Source: Paraurantiacibacter namhicola (GTDB lineage Bacteria > Pseudomonadota > Alphaproteobacteria > Sphingomonadales > Sphingomonadaceae). Taken from it: a DNA stretch of 64,000 bases. Of this stretch, positions 30,713 through 39,116 are shown in pieces (positions within the stretch are counted from its first letter, which is position 1; each line of letters begins with the position of its first letter). Under the pieces are notes generated by a model that saw only the letters and a list, made by a program, of their open reading frames with translations, made no database searches and was not told where the DNA came from. The translations under genes were made by a program, and so were the position numbers. The DNA lies in contig NZ_CP016545.1 of NCBI RefSeq assembly GCF_001687545.1, positions 1,721,001 through 1,785,000 of the forward strand. The letters are read 5' to 3'.

Positions 30713-30780
30713 GTCCCAGCGTTCGCTGGGACTCATGCGTGTTGCCAAACTAAGTGATCCCCGGCGCAGGCCGGGGTCTC
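30713..30780. repeat. Palindromic repeat, family B, after trmFO
   Basis: Two short palindromes in series: GTCCCAGCG-TTC-GCTGGGAC (30713-30732) and GATCCCCGG-CGCAG-CCGGGGTC (30756-30778). The first shares the CCCAGCG/CGCTGGG core with the repeat inside ccmH at 41766-41843. Located between convergent trmFO and the EF-hand gene, where it may also stop transcription. Confidence 0.75.
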
Positions 30781-30811
30781 TCAGTAGCCTCGGCGCCCGC
30801 TCGAACTCCGC

Positions 30812-31276
30812 TCAGCAATTGCAGCCGGGACGCCGTTTCGCCGGCTTGGGCTTCGTCGAGGCGAATTCCTTCTGGGTCAGCTCGCCGTCACGGTCAGCGT
30901 CTGCGCCGTCGAACTTGTCCACGGTGGCCACGGCCCACTCCTCGAACGTGAGGAGGTTGTTTCCGTCCGTATCCAGCTTGCGGAAGGCCTTCGTGCGGCT
31001 GGAAAGCATCTCGTTACGGCTGATGCGCAGGTCGCGGTTGCGGTCGTAGCGGAAGAAGCGGCGCTGTTCCTTGCTCAGCTCGGTCGCCTCGGGTGGCGCG
31101 GGACCGGTCATGCCTGCCGCATCCGCGCTGGGCAGGCCTTCGGGCGTCGCCTCGGCCAGTGGCTCTTCCACGGCGGGCGGCGCGGCGCGCTCCACGTCCT
31201 GGCGTCCCTGCAGCCAGCTGAAGGCGATGCCCGCGGCGGCCAGCGCCAGAAATGCTCCCAGAATCAGGCGGTTCAT
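30812..31276 (-). CDS. Membrane-anchored EF-hand protein
   Basis: A 154-residue protein with an N-terminal hydrophobic segment (residues 3-22) that acts as signal or anchor, a Pro/Ala/Glu-rich linker, and three EF-hand calcium loops: D78-E89, D102-E113 and D126-E137. The second and third loops have the standard DxDGN and DxDRDGE patterns; the first, DRNRDLRISRNE, lacks the central glycine. The C-terminus is basic and ends GCNC. Likely a periplasmic calcium-binding protein, partner unknown. Confidence 0.85.
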   Translation of the reverse strand: MNRLILGAFLALAAAGIAFSWLQGRQDVERAAPPAVEEPLAEATPEGLPSADAAGMTGPAPPEATELSKEQRRFFRYDRNRDLRISRNEMLSSRTKAFRKLDTDGNNLLTFEEWAVATVDKFDGADADRDGELTQKEFASTKPKPAKRRPGCNC

Positions 31277-31305
31277 AGTCTGCTCCCCTTAACCCCCAGA
31301 TTACG

Positions 31306-31941
31306 TCATCGGCCCAGCAAGCCAAGCCGGATCGCGGCAACCATGTCACCCGGCCCCGCAAGCAGGTCTCCCGAGCGGCCTGCGCGGTGTGCGCGGTTGG
31401 CTAGACCATCCAGCACGGCAAGCGGCCGCTGCGCGCGCGGCATTTTCGGCGTTGGCTCAAGTGCATCGAGGCGGTCAGCGACCAGCGAGCGTTCCTCTGG
31501 CGAGGACAGGTTTGGCAGCAATTCCACCAGCGAGACCCGGTCCGATGCTATTGCTGCGCCCTCGCCCTGCCCCCCGGCAAATGCGAATGCCGCCTGCCGT
31601 CCGGCGCAATAGGCATCCAGCTGTTCCTCGCCAAACTCCTCCGCCAGCAGCGCTTCCCAGCCATCGACCAGCGCACCAAGCCGGTCCGGCGCTTCGCATT
31701 GTCGCAGCGCGCCGAGCACCGCATCGCCCTTCGGCCATTCGGACACCGGCCGCGCCAGCATGTCCCGCCACCAGGCGAGGCGCATCTGCACCAGCACCAC
31801 CTCCCGCCGTGCCCGGATGATCTTTGCGAGGCGGGCATCGAGCGCAAAGACTGCGGCGAAGGAAAGCCGCGTCGCCTTGCCCGCATAGGCCAGCGCAAGG
31901 CGCTGCGGCGGGGCGATATCGGCAAGCAGCGCTTCATCCAT
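31306..31941 (-). CDS. Squalene/phytoene synthase-like (NDUFAF6-like) protein
   Basis: A 211-residue protein of the trans-isoprenyl synthase superfamily. It retains the segment QMRLAWWRDML typical of this branch but lacks clear DxxxD substrate motifs and is shorter than true synthases. Relatives include NDUFAF6, a respiratory complex I assembly factor, so a non-catalytic role is possible. The ATG at 31941 is preferred over an in-frame TTG at 31953. Nothing nearby points to carotenoid or hopanoid synthesis. Confidence 0.7.
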   Translation of the reverse strand: MDEALLADIAPPQRLALAYAGKATRLSFAAVFALDARLAKIIRARREVVLVQMRLAWWRDMLARPVSEWPKGDAVLGALRQCEAPDRLGALVDGWEALLAEEFGEEQLDAYCAGRQAAFAFAGGQGEGAAIASDRVSLVELLPNLSSPEERSLVADRLDALEPTPKMPRAQRPLAVLDGLANRAHRAGRSGDLLAGPGDMVAAIRLGLLGR

Positions 31942-31992
31942 GCACCTGTCCAAGCCGATACCCGGCCCCCGTGCAAGCCCGGATGGCCATGA

Positions 31993-32006
31993 TTAAGGCG
32001 CCTTAA
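31993..32006. promoter_or_regulatory. Perfect 14-bp palindrome upstream of the Tad-like genes
   Basis: TTAAGGCGCCTTAA is a perfect palindrome 76 bp before the first Tad-like gene. The TTAA half-sites recall CtrA sites (TTAA-N7-TTAA) but the spacing is 6, not 7. A possible operator for the pilus-type operon. Confidence 0.4.
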
Positions 32007-32081
32007 CCCTGTCGATGCACCATTCGGTCACCACACCTGCCCTATTGGCAGTGTCGCATGCATACGACCGAGGACACATCC

Positions 32082-33461
32082 ATGGTAAAGAAGCCTTCGC
32101 TGATGCGGCGCCTGCGCCGGAACAAGAGCGGTAACGCCACCCTGCTGGTTGCGCTGGGGATGCCCGCGCTGATCGGCGCGGCCGGTTTCGGCATCGACAT
32201 GGCGCAGCTGTATATGTGGAAGCGAGAGCTACAGCACTCGGTGGACCAGGCCGCAATGGCCGGCGCATGGGCCCTCGCCTACGACAAAAAGTCGACAAAT
32301 TACACGACCCGGGCGCAGCAGGAATTCGACGCGAACCAGAAGATCACGTCGGACTTCGACTCGACGCCGAACGTCCAGCTGGCGAGCTATGACGGCGGTG
32401 TGAACAATTCCGTGCTGGTGTCCGCCAGTGTCACGAAAAGCCTGCCTTTCAGCAGCTTCCTGACCAACAAGCCGCTGCACATGCAGGCCGTGGCCCAGGC
32501 AACCTTTGCCGATGGCGCGACTTACAAGGCGTGCCTGCTTGCACTGAAGAAGGGATCTTCCGGCACATTCTCGATCGGCGGCAACGCCACCGTGAATGCC
32601 AGCTGCGGCCTCGGCGCGCTGTCTTGCGAGGCAGGCGCAATCGAAATCGGCGGTTCGTCCTCGGTCACGACTGATACGATCGCGACCTGCGGCACGGCCT
32701 CCGTCCCGACTTCGCTGCAAAGCAAGACTGCGGAGAACGTCACCGGCCTTTCCGACGCATTCGGCGGCCTGCCCGCCCCGCTGCTGGCAAGCAATGAAGA
32801 ATCGAACGCAAAGCAGCTGGATTGCAAGAACAACAAGAAGGTTTCCGTCACGCCGGGCCGCTACACGGGTGGCTGGGACGTGAAATGCACGCTGACCATG
32901 GCGTCGGGTATCTACATCATCGATGGCGGTGTGCTCGATCTCACCAGCAACAAGGGTAACGTGACCGGCACCGGCGTGATGTTCGTGCTGCGCAATGGCG
33001 CGACCGTGAAGCTGGGCGGCAGTGGCAATGCCAACAAGGACGGCGGCATCGATTACAGCGATGCCGATGGCGCATCCGTGACCCTGTCCCCGATGGAGGC
33101 ATCCGCCTTTGTCGATGGGCCGAACGACGCGTACAAGGACCAGTATGCCGGCCTCCTCATCTATGAGGACAAGAAGGATTACAGCAACGCCTCGGGCCAG
33201 GACTGGAAGGACCTGCCGGAACTGTCCGGCCAGGTCGATCACAAGATCAACGGCAACTCGCGCATCTCCATGCGCGGGACGATGTACCTGCCGCGCGGCA
33301 ATGTCACGCTGAACGGCAATTCCGCGACCAATTCGAACTGCTTCCAGCTGTGGGCTTACACGCTCAAGATCAACGGCAGCACGAATGTCACCACGACCTG
33401 CAGCAGCAACCAGACGCTTGTTGCTGGCACCAGCAAGGGCGGCGTGCGGCTCGTCGGCTGA
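32082..33461 (+). CDS. TadG-like envelope protein with repetitive body
   Basis: A 459-residue protein. After a basic N-terminus (KKPSLMRRLRRNKSGNATL) comes one hydrophobic segment of the pseudopilin type, followed by the TadG-like region DMAQLYMWKRELQHSVDQAAMAGA. The remainder is rich in Gly, Asn, Ser and Thr, with short repeats such as GNATVNASCG and GGSGNANKDGG that suggest a beta-helix. Unlike classical TadG it has no vWA domain. The start at 32082 follows GAGGACA. The stop overlaps the next gene as TGATG. Likely exported and anchored in the inner membrane or assembled with pili. Confidence 0.75.
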   Translation: MVKKPSLMRRLRRNKSGNATLLVALGMPALIGAAGFGIDMAQLYMWKRELQHSVDQAAMAGAWALAYDKKSTNYTTRAQQEFDANQKITSDFDSTPNVQLASYDGGVNNSVLVSASVTKSLPFSSFLTNKPLHMQAVAQATFADGATYKACLLALKKGSSGTFSIGGNATVNASCGLGALSCEAGAIEIGGSSSVTTDTIATCGTASVPTSLQSKTAENVTGLSDAFGGLPAPLLASNEESNAKQLDCKNNKKVSVTPGRYTGGWDVKCTLTMASGIYIIDGGVLDLTSNKGNVTGTGVMFVLRNGATVKLGGSGNANKDGGIDYSDADGASVTLSPMEASAFVDGPNDAYKDQYAGLLIYEDKKDYSNASGQDWKDLPELSGQVDHKINGNSRISMRGTMYLPRGNVTLNGNSATNSNCFQLWAYTLKINGSTNVTTTCSSNQTLVAGTSKGGVRLVG

Positions 33462-33916
33462 TGCTTCGCAAGCTCACCTCCACCCTCGCCCGCTGCCAGC
33501 GCGGTGCAATGGCGATCGAGACGGCGCTTGTCGTGCCGATTCTGTGCCTGCTTGCGCTGGGCACGTTCGATGTCAGCAGCATGGTATCGCGCCAGCAGGA
33601 ATTGCAGAGCGCAGCCAATGAGGCATCGACCATCGTCCTGGCTGCGGCGAACAGCACGGGTGTAAGCTCCACCGACCTGGAGAAGATCATCGAAAGCTCG
33701 GTGAGCCTCAAGCCCGACCAGCTCGTGATCTCGCAGGAATATCGCTGCGATGCTGCGACGGCGCGCACTAGCAATCTGGCAGATTGCGATACATCGAAGC
33801 CGATCTACGCTTATGTGAAACTGGTTATCACTGACAGTTACACACCGCTGTGGACCAGCTTCGGTGTCGGCAGCACGTTCAATTACAGCGTGACCCGCAC
33901 GGTGCAGGTATCATGA
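33461..33916 (+). CDS. TadE-like pseudopilin
   Basis: A 151-residue TadE-family protein. The short basic leader (LRKLTSTLARCQRG) is followed by AMAIETALVVPILCLLALGTF, the pilin-like hydrophobic segment with the conserved glutamate. TadE proteins are minor pilins of Tad/Flp systems, processed by TadV-type peptidase. It is coupled to the genes on both sides (TGATG upstream, ATGA downstream), so the three genes form one translational unit. Confidence 0.85.
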   Translation: MLRKLTSTLARCQRGAMAIETALVVPILCLLALGTFDVSSMVSRQQELQSAANEASTIVLAAANSTGVSSTDLEKIIESSVSLKPDQLVISQEYRCDAATARTSNLADCDTSKPIYAYVKLVITDSYTPLWTSFGVGSTFNYSVTRTVQVS

Positions 33917-34404
33917 CCTTGCGACCGCTCTTTCCGCGCCTCAAGCGCCTCAAATCCGACCTGCGCGGTGCGACCGTGCTGGAATTTGCCCTTCTCGCCC
34001 CGGCCTTCATGGGCCTGGTGATCGGGGTGATGGAAGTTGGCGTGTACATGCAGAAGTACAACGCCGTGCGAAACCTCGCGTCCGATGCGGCGCGTTACGC
34101 CACGGTTGAATACCAGAAGGAAAACAACCTCGCTGCCGTCACGCTTGAGCAGAATATCAAGACGCTGGGCCTTGGCGAGCCATACTTCCTGGACGCGGAT
34201 GCATTGACAATCTCCGTCACACCCGTGGCCACGCCGCAGGTAACCGGGGCCAAGGAATTCGATCTGGAGATCGACTATGTCCTGCCGAACATCAGCGGCC
34301 TGGCGATTACCGAGTTCACGATCGAATACGGCCGCCCGCTGTTCGTGATCGACAATGCTTATGTGGCCCCCACGCCCACGCCCACGGCCACTGCCTCTCC
34401 CTGA
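33913..34404 (+). CDS. TadE-like pseudopilin
   Basis: A 163-residue TadE-family protein with the leader PRLKRLKSDLRG followed by ATVLEFALLAPAFMGLVIGVMEVG, carrying the conserved glutamate. The C-terminus ends in a Pro-Thr repeat (APTPTPTATASP), which may be a flexible linker. Third gene of the first Tad-like set; it starts inside the stop of the previous gene. Confidence 0.85.
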   Translation: MTLRPLFPRLKRLKSDLRGATVLEFALLAPAFMGLVIGVMEVGVYMQKYNAVRNLASDAARYATVEYQKENNLAAVTLEQNIKTLGLGEPYFLDADALTISVTPVATPQVTGAKEFDLEIDYVLPNISGLAITEFTIEYGRPLFVIDNAYVAPTPTPTATASP

Positions 34405-34449
34405 GCGCTTTCGCTGGCTTGGCCCTTCAGCGGGACCCTGCGGCAATCC

Positions 34450-34500
34450 GTTAAAATATTAACCTTCGCCGTTGACGCTTTCTCAAAGGGCGTCGGCGTA
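34450..34500 (+). promoter_or_regulatory. Possible promoter of the second Tad-like set
   Basis: GTTAA-AATA-TTAAC (34450-34463) is an AT-rich inverted repeat in an otherwise GC-rich region. It is followed by TTGACG near 34471 and CGTATT about 19 bp later. Together they suggest a separate promoter for the gene at 34514, though the spacing is long. Confidence 0.35.
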
Positions 34501-34513
34501 TTGACGGCGCATT

Positions 34514-36415
34514 ATGGCCCGTACCTCATCCTCGCTTCAGCTATTTTCGCGCCTTGCGCGCGACAATGCCGGTAACACGCTGGTGATCATCGCCGGCGCA
34601 TTGCTGCCCCTGCTCGCGCTGGTGGGCGGCGGCGTCGATGCGAGCCGCGGATACATGGCGCAGGCCCGATTGCAGCAGGCGTGTGACGCTGGCGTGCTTG
34701 CCGCGCGCAAACAGCTGGGCAGCAACACGCCCAATTCCATGCCGGGCGAGGTCAAGAACCGCGGCAAGCGCTTCTTCGACGTCAACTTCCCGGACAAGAT
34801 CTACGGCACGACAGGCCGCAAGTTCGACATGACGATGGAGTCCGATTTCTCCATCAGCGGCGTGGCGGACGTGGTTGTCCCGACAACGGTGATGAACATT
34901 TTCGGCTACAAGGAAATGCCGCTGAAAGTGGAATGCGCAGCGCGGCTCAACTTCACCAATCTCGACATGATGATGGTGATCGACGTCACCGGATCCATGC
35001 GGCACACCAATGCCGGAGACAGCATGAGCCGCATCGACAGCGTCCGCTCTGTCATCAAGGACTTCTACAACCAGATGGAAACGTCGAAGCAGAGCGGTGT
35101 TCGCACGCGCTACGGCTTCGTGCCCTACGCCACCAATGTGAATGTGGGCCCGCTGCTTGATCCGGACTGGGTTGTGGACGACTGGAACTATTCCCAGCGC
35201 GCCTCGGCCGTTGATCCGGCGATGCTTTCCATCACCTATACCAGCACGACGTGGACGCCGATAAGCGGTGATCGGAACGAGTACTATTCGCAAGGTACCT
35301 CGTGTCCGGCGGATGCGCACACTTATGACTGGAGCGAAGAGACGGTCGTTGGCACGACGACGACGCAGACGCGCACGGCAAACGGATCGCGCTTCGAATG
35401 TTCCAGTTCCGATGGCGGGACGTACCTGATCAAGGAAATCCGCTATTCCAATTATGTCAGCGAGAAGAAGACCCAGCAGAAAATCGGCCTGAAGCGCACC
35501 TGGCGCTATCGCGATTACAATATCGATGTTTCCAAGATCAAGAAGGGCAAGAAGCTCCATACGACCGCATTCGATCGCTTCTTCATGGGCACGCCGCAGG
35601 AAGTGAAATCCGGCACCGGCTGGTACGAAGGCTGCATCGAGGAACGCGAGACCTATGAAATTACGGATTACACCAGCGTCGACCTCAACCGCGCCAAGGA
35701 CCTGGATATCGACCTCGTCCCCAATTCGGATGCCTCGCGCTGGAAGCCGGCCATCTCATCCTTCGGCTTTGTCCGAGGACTGAATTGGGATGGGACGGGC
35801 GCGCCCAGCAAGCCGCTGGTCGATTCCGACGAGAACTTCGTGAATGCCACATGGGTTGGCGGCTGGTTCGGAGACGGCCGCTGGGTCAGTACCTCTGCCT
35901 GCCCTGCTGCTGCGAAGAAGCTGTCTCCCATGACCGCGAACGAGCTGGACACGTATCTCGGCACCCTGCTGCCGGGCGGCAAGACCTACCATGACACCGG
36001 CATGATCTGGGGCGGTCGGCTGCTTTCGAAGGACGGCCTGTTTGCGAGCGAGAACGCCGATGTGAACGGCGTGCCTACTTCTCGCCACCTGATCTTCCTG
36101 ACCGACGGCCAGACCGAACCGCTGGATGTCGCCTACTCTGCATACGGTGTTGAGGCCGTGCACCATCGCCGCTGGAACCCCTCGTCCACCCTCACGCTGG
36201 CGCAGACCGTGGAAGAACGCTTCAAATTCGCGTGCAACGAAATCAAGAAGCGCAACATCACCATCTGGGTGGTCGCATTCGGCACCAACCTGAATGCTTC
36301 GATGACCGAATGCGCAGGACCGGGCCGCTATTTCGAAGCGAGCAATTCTTCGGAACTCTCGACGGCCTTCAACAGCATCCTGAAAAGCATGGGCGACCTG
36401 AGGATTTCGAAGTGA
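34514..36415 (+). CDS. TadG-like protein with vWA domain
   Basis: A 633-residue TadG-type protein. An N-terminal hydrophobic segment (NTLVIIAGALLPLLALVGGGVDASRGYM) anchors it. The vWA domain begins at DMMMVIDVTGSM, whose metal site reads D157-VTG-S161, close to the DxSxS norm with Thr in place of the first Ser. A large Ser/Thr/Tyr-rich insertion of about 250 residues follows before the vWA fold resumes (HLIFLTDGQTEP, IWVVAFGTN). TadG links the Tad pilus to the envelope. It is the first gene of the second set and overlaps the next as GTGA. Confidence 0.85.
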   Translation: MARTSSSLQLFSRLARDNAGNTLVIIAGALLPLLALVGGGVDASRGYMAQARLQQACDAGVLAARKQLGSNTPNSMPGEVKNRGKRFFDVNFPDKIYGTTGRKFDMTMESDFSISGVADVVVPTTVMNIFGYKEMPLKVECAARLNFTNLDMMMVIDVTGSMRHTNAGDSMSRIDSVRSVIKDFYNQMETSKQSGVRTRYGFVPYATNVNVGPLLDPDWVVDDWNYSQRASAVDPAMLSITYTSTTWTPISGDRNEYYSQGTSCPADAHTYDWSEETVVGTTTTQTRTANGSRFECSSSDGGTYLIKEIRYSNYVSEKKTQQKIGLKRTWRYRDYNIDVSKIKKGKKLHTTAFDRFFMGTPQEVKSGTGWYEGCIEERETYEITDYTSVDLNRAKDLDIDLVPNSDASRWKPAISSFGFVRGLNWDGTGAPSKPLVDSDENFVNATWVGGWFGDGRWVSTSACPAAAKKLSPMTANELDTYLGTLLPGGKTYHDTGMIWGGRLLSKDGLFASENADVNGVPTSRHLIFLTDGQTEPLDVAYSAYGVEAVHHRRWNPSSTLTLAQTVEERFKFACNEIKKRNITIWVVAFGTNLNASMTECAGPGRYFEASNSSELSTAFNSILKSMGDLRISK

Positions 36416-37005
36416 TCCGCGTCCGCGCCATCCTGGCCCGCCTGATCGGCGAGGAACGCGCTGCCACGATAGTGGAATTTGCGCTGATCCTGCCCGTGTT
36501 CGCCATGATGCTGATGGGCCTGTTCGACATGGGCTACAACCTTTACGCGGCCAGCGTCTTGCAGGGCGCCATCCACGACGCGGCGCGGGACTCCACCATC
36601 GATGGCGCACAACCCGCCGTCATGGACGACGCAGTCAAGAACGCGGTCTATAACGTCGTGCCCAATGCCAACGTCACGATGACGCGCAAGGCCTATGCCA
36701 ATCTCAGCGATGTGGGGAAGGCCGAGGACTTCGACGATCTCAACAGTGACGGCGTCTGCAATGACGGCGAGCCCTTCGACGACATCAATGAGAACGGGAC
36801 CTGGGATTCCGATCGCGGTATTGCCGGCCAGGGTAATGCGCGCGACGCGGTGGAATACGCGGTGACGGTAACGTACCCCCGCGCCTTCCCGGTCGCGGCC
36901 TTCATCGGCATGGGCAGCACGGTCAGCATCACCTCCACCACCGTGCTGCGCAACCAGCCCTATAACCAGCAGTCGGTCTCTTCCGCCGTGGGGAATTGCA
37001 CATGA
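36412..37005 (+). CDS. TadE-like protein with calcium-type loops
   Basis: A 197-residue TadE-family protein starting at GTG (36412), with GAGGA upstream. The pilin-type segment is ATIVEFALILPVFAMMLMGLFDMGYN. An unusual acidic stretch, DLNSDGVCNDGE followed by DINENGTWDSD, looks like paired EF-hand or thrombospondin-type-3 calcium loops in the exported part. Coupled to the vWA gene (GTGA) and to the next gene (ATGA). Confidence 0.8.
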   Translation: MIRVRAILARLIGEERAATIVEFALILPVFAMMLMGLFDMGYNLYAASVLQGAIHDAARDSTIDGAQPAVMDDAVKNAVYNVVPNANVTMTRKAYANLSDVGKAEDFDDLNSDGVCNDGEPFDDINENGTWDSDRGIAGQGNARDAVEYAVTVTYPRAFPVAAFIGMGSTVSITSTTVLRNQPYNQQSVSSAVGNCT

Positions 37006-37685
37006 TGCATCGCTTCCTGAAGAAACTCGCACGCAGCAAGGCGGGCGTCGCGATGACGGAGTTTGCCCTCGCGGCGCCGCTGCTGCTGACGGCTGGCCTG
37101 TGGGGCACGGAAGTGGCGTGGCTTGCGCTGACGAACCTGCGCGTCAGCCAGGTGACGATGCAGCTGGCCGATAATGGTTCGCGCATCGGGGATTCCAGCA
37201 CGCTGCAGAACCGCAAGATCTACGAATCCGATATCAATGACATCCTGGTGGGTGCCACCATCCACGGCGGCGGGGCGATGGACCTTTACGAGCATGGCCG
37301 CGTGGTCGTCAGCAGCCTGGAAGTGATCCCCGGTAGCAATGGCGGCAAGCAGTACATCCACTGGCAGCGCTGCCTCGGCAAGATGCAGGTCGGCTCCGCC
37401 TATGGCCCGGAAGGCCACGGCCTGAACTCGCCCAATTTCAAGGGGATGGGCCCGACAGGTAAGGAAGTCAGCGCAATCGACGAGCAGGATGCGGTGATCT
37501 ACGTGGAAATCGAATACGATTACCAACCGCTGTTTTCCGACGTCTTCGTCGGCAACACGCGGATCCGCGCGGAAGGCAGCTTCTCCGTGCGCGAAAGCCG
37601 TGACCTGAGCCAGGTCTACCAGAAGGATCCGAACAACCCGGACCCGCAGGCCAGCTGCACCAAGTACAACAAGTCCGTAAGCTGA
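37002..37685 (+). CDS. TadE-like pseudopilin
   Basis: A 227-residue TadE-family protein. The leader KKLARSKAG is followed by VAMTEFALAAPLLLTAGLWGTEVAW with the conserved glutamate. The exported part ends with two cysteines region ASCTKYNKSVS and one further Cys in WQRCLG. Third gene of the second set. The start is the ATG at 37002 that overlaps the previous stop; a TTG two codons earlier is less likely. Confidence 0.82.
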   Translation: MMHRFLKKLARSKAGVAMTEFALAAPLLLTAGLWGTEVAWLALTNLRVSQVTMQLADNGSRIGDSSTLQNRKIYESDINDILVGATIHGGGAMDLYEHGRVVVSSLEVIPGSNGGKQYIHWQRCLGKMQVGSAYGPEGHGLNSPNFKGMGPTGKEVSAIDEQDAVIYVEIEYDYQPLFSDVFVGNTRIRAEGSFSVRESRDLSQVYQKDPNNPDPQASCTKYNKSVS

Positions 37686-37712
37686 GCTGCCGCCCCTTGC
37701 GGGCGCCCGGTA

Positions 37713-39113
37713 TCAGTCCCGGTAGCAGACCTTCTTGACAGCCGCGACGATGCGGGGCGTGTCGATCAGCGCCAGCTTTTCCAGGTTCGCGGCATAGGGC
37801 AGCGGCACGTCCTCATTGCATACGCGCGTCACCGGTGCATCCAGATGGTCGAAACCATCTTCCATGCACACGGCTGCGATCTCGCTGGCGATTGAACATG
37901 TGGGCCAGCCCTCTTCCGCGATGACGACGCGGTTGGTCTTGGCGAGACTTTCCAGCACGGTCTCAATATCGAGCGGGCGTAGCGTGCGCAGGTCGATGAC
38001 TTCGGCATCGATCCCCTCGCCCGCCAGCTCCTCCGCCGCTTCCAGCGCCAGGCCGACACCGATGGAATAGGTGACGATGGTCACGTCAGAACCTTCGCGC
38101 ACGATGCGCGCCTTGCCGATGGGTAGGACGTGGTCGTCCAGCTGGGCGATCTCGAAACTGCGGCCATAGACCAGCTCGTTTTCGAGGAAGACCACGGGGT
38201 CTTCGCAGCGGATGGCGGCCTTCATAAGGCCCTTCGCATCGTGGCTGTCATAGGGGGCGATCACGATCAGGCCCGGCACGCTAGCGTACCATGGGCCGTA
38301 ATTCTGGCTGTGCTGCGCGCCCACGCGGCTGGCAGCGCCATTGGGGCCGCGAAACACCACCGGGCAGCGCATCTGGCCGCCGGACATGTAATTGGTCTTG
38401 GCCGCCGAATTGATGATGTGGTCGATCGCCTGCATGGCGAAGTTGAAGGTCATGAATTCCACGATCGGGCGCAGGCCGCCCATGGCCGCGCCAGCACCGA
38501 TGCCGGCAAAGCCGTACTCGGTGATCGGCGTGTCGATGACGCGCTTGGGGCCGAATTCTTCCAGCAGCCCCTGGGTCACCTTGTAGGCGCCCTGGTATTC
38601 GGCCACTTCCTCGCCCATCACGAACACACGTTCGTCGCGGCGCATTTCCTCGGCCATGCCGTCGCGCAGGGCCTCGCGCACGGTGATCTTCACCATGTTG
38701 GTGCCTTCGGGGATCTCCGGATCGGCCGGACGCGCCTTCTTGGCCGGAGCCTGCGTAATACCGGCCTCGCTCGGCTCGCGGCCAACGTCCTTGCCCTCGC
38801 CCACGGCATCATCCGTGTCGGCGGCGGCAGCGGGATTGGCGGGCGCTGCACTGGCGGCGGACAGGTCCTCGCCGTCCTCGGCCAGCATGGCGATGGTCGT
38901 ACCGACGGCCACGCCTTCGGTCCCCTCTTCCACCATGATCTTGCCGATCGTGCCTTCATCGACGGCCTCGAATTCCATCGTCGCCTTGTCGGTTTCGATT
39001 TCCGCCAGGATCGTGCCCGCGGTGACTTCGTCGCCTTCCTTCACCAGCCACTTGGCCAGCGTGCCTTCTTCCATGGTGGGGGAAAGGGCGGGCATCTTGA
39101 GTTCAATTGCCAT
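37713..39113 (-). CDS. pdhB: Pyruvate dehydrogenase E1 beta with lipoyl domain
   Basis: A 466-residue protein in which a lipoyl domain (residues 1-80, lipoyl lysine K43 in ETDKATME) and an Ala/Pro/Asp linker precede the transketolase-type E1 beta subunit (from about residue 140, [13 protein letters not shown]). E1 beta with its own lipoyl domain is typical of alphaproteobacteria. With PdhA it decarboxylates pyruvate using thiamine diphosphate. It follows pdhA by 3 bp. The E2 and E3 genes are not in the window. It is convergent with the Tad-like genes. Confidence 0.96.
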   Translation of the reverse strand: MAIELKMPALSPTMEEGTLAKWLVKEGDEVTAGTILAEIETDKATMEFEAVDEGTIGKIMVEEGTEGVAVGTTIAMLAEDGEDLSAASAAPANPAAAADTDDAVGEGKDVGREPSEAGITQAPAKKARPADPEIPEGTNMVKITVREALRDGMAEEMRRDERVFVMGEEVAEYQGAYKVTQGLLEEFGPKRVIDTPITEYGFAGIGAGAAMGGLRPIVEFMTFNFAMQAIDHIINSAAKTNYMSGGQMRCPVVFRGPNGAASRVGAQHSQNYGPWYASVPGLIVIAPYDSHDAKGLMKAAIRCEDPVVFLENELVYGRSFEIAQLDDHVLPIGKARIVREGSDVTIVTYSIGVGLALEAAEELAGEGIDAEVIDLRTLRPLDIETVLESLAKTNRVVIAEEGWPTCSIASEIAAVCMEDGFDHLDAPVTRVCNEDVPLPYAANLEKLALIDTPRIVAAVKKVCYRD

Positions 39114-39116
39114 GGC

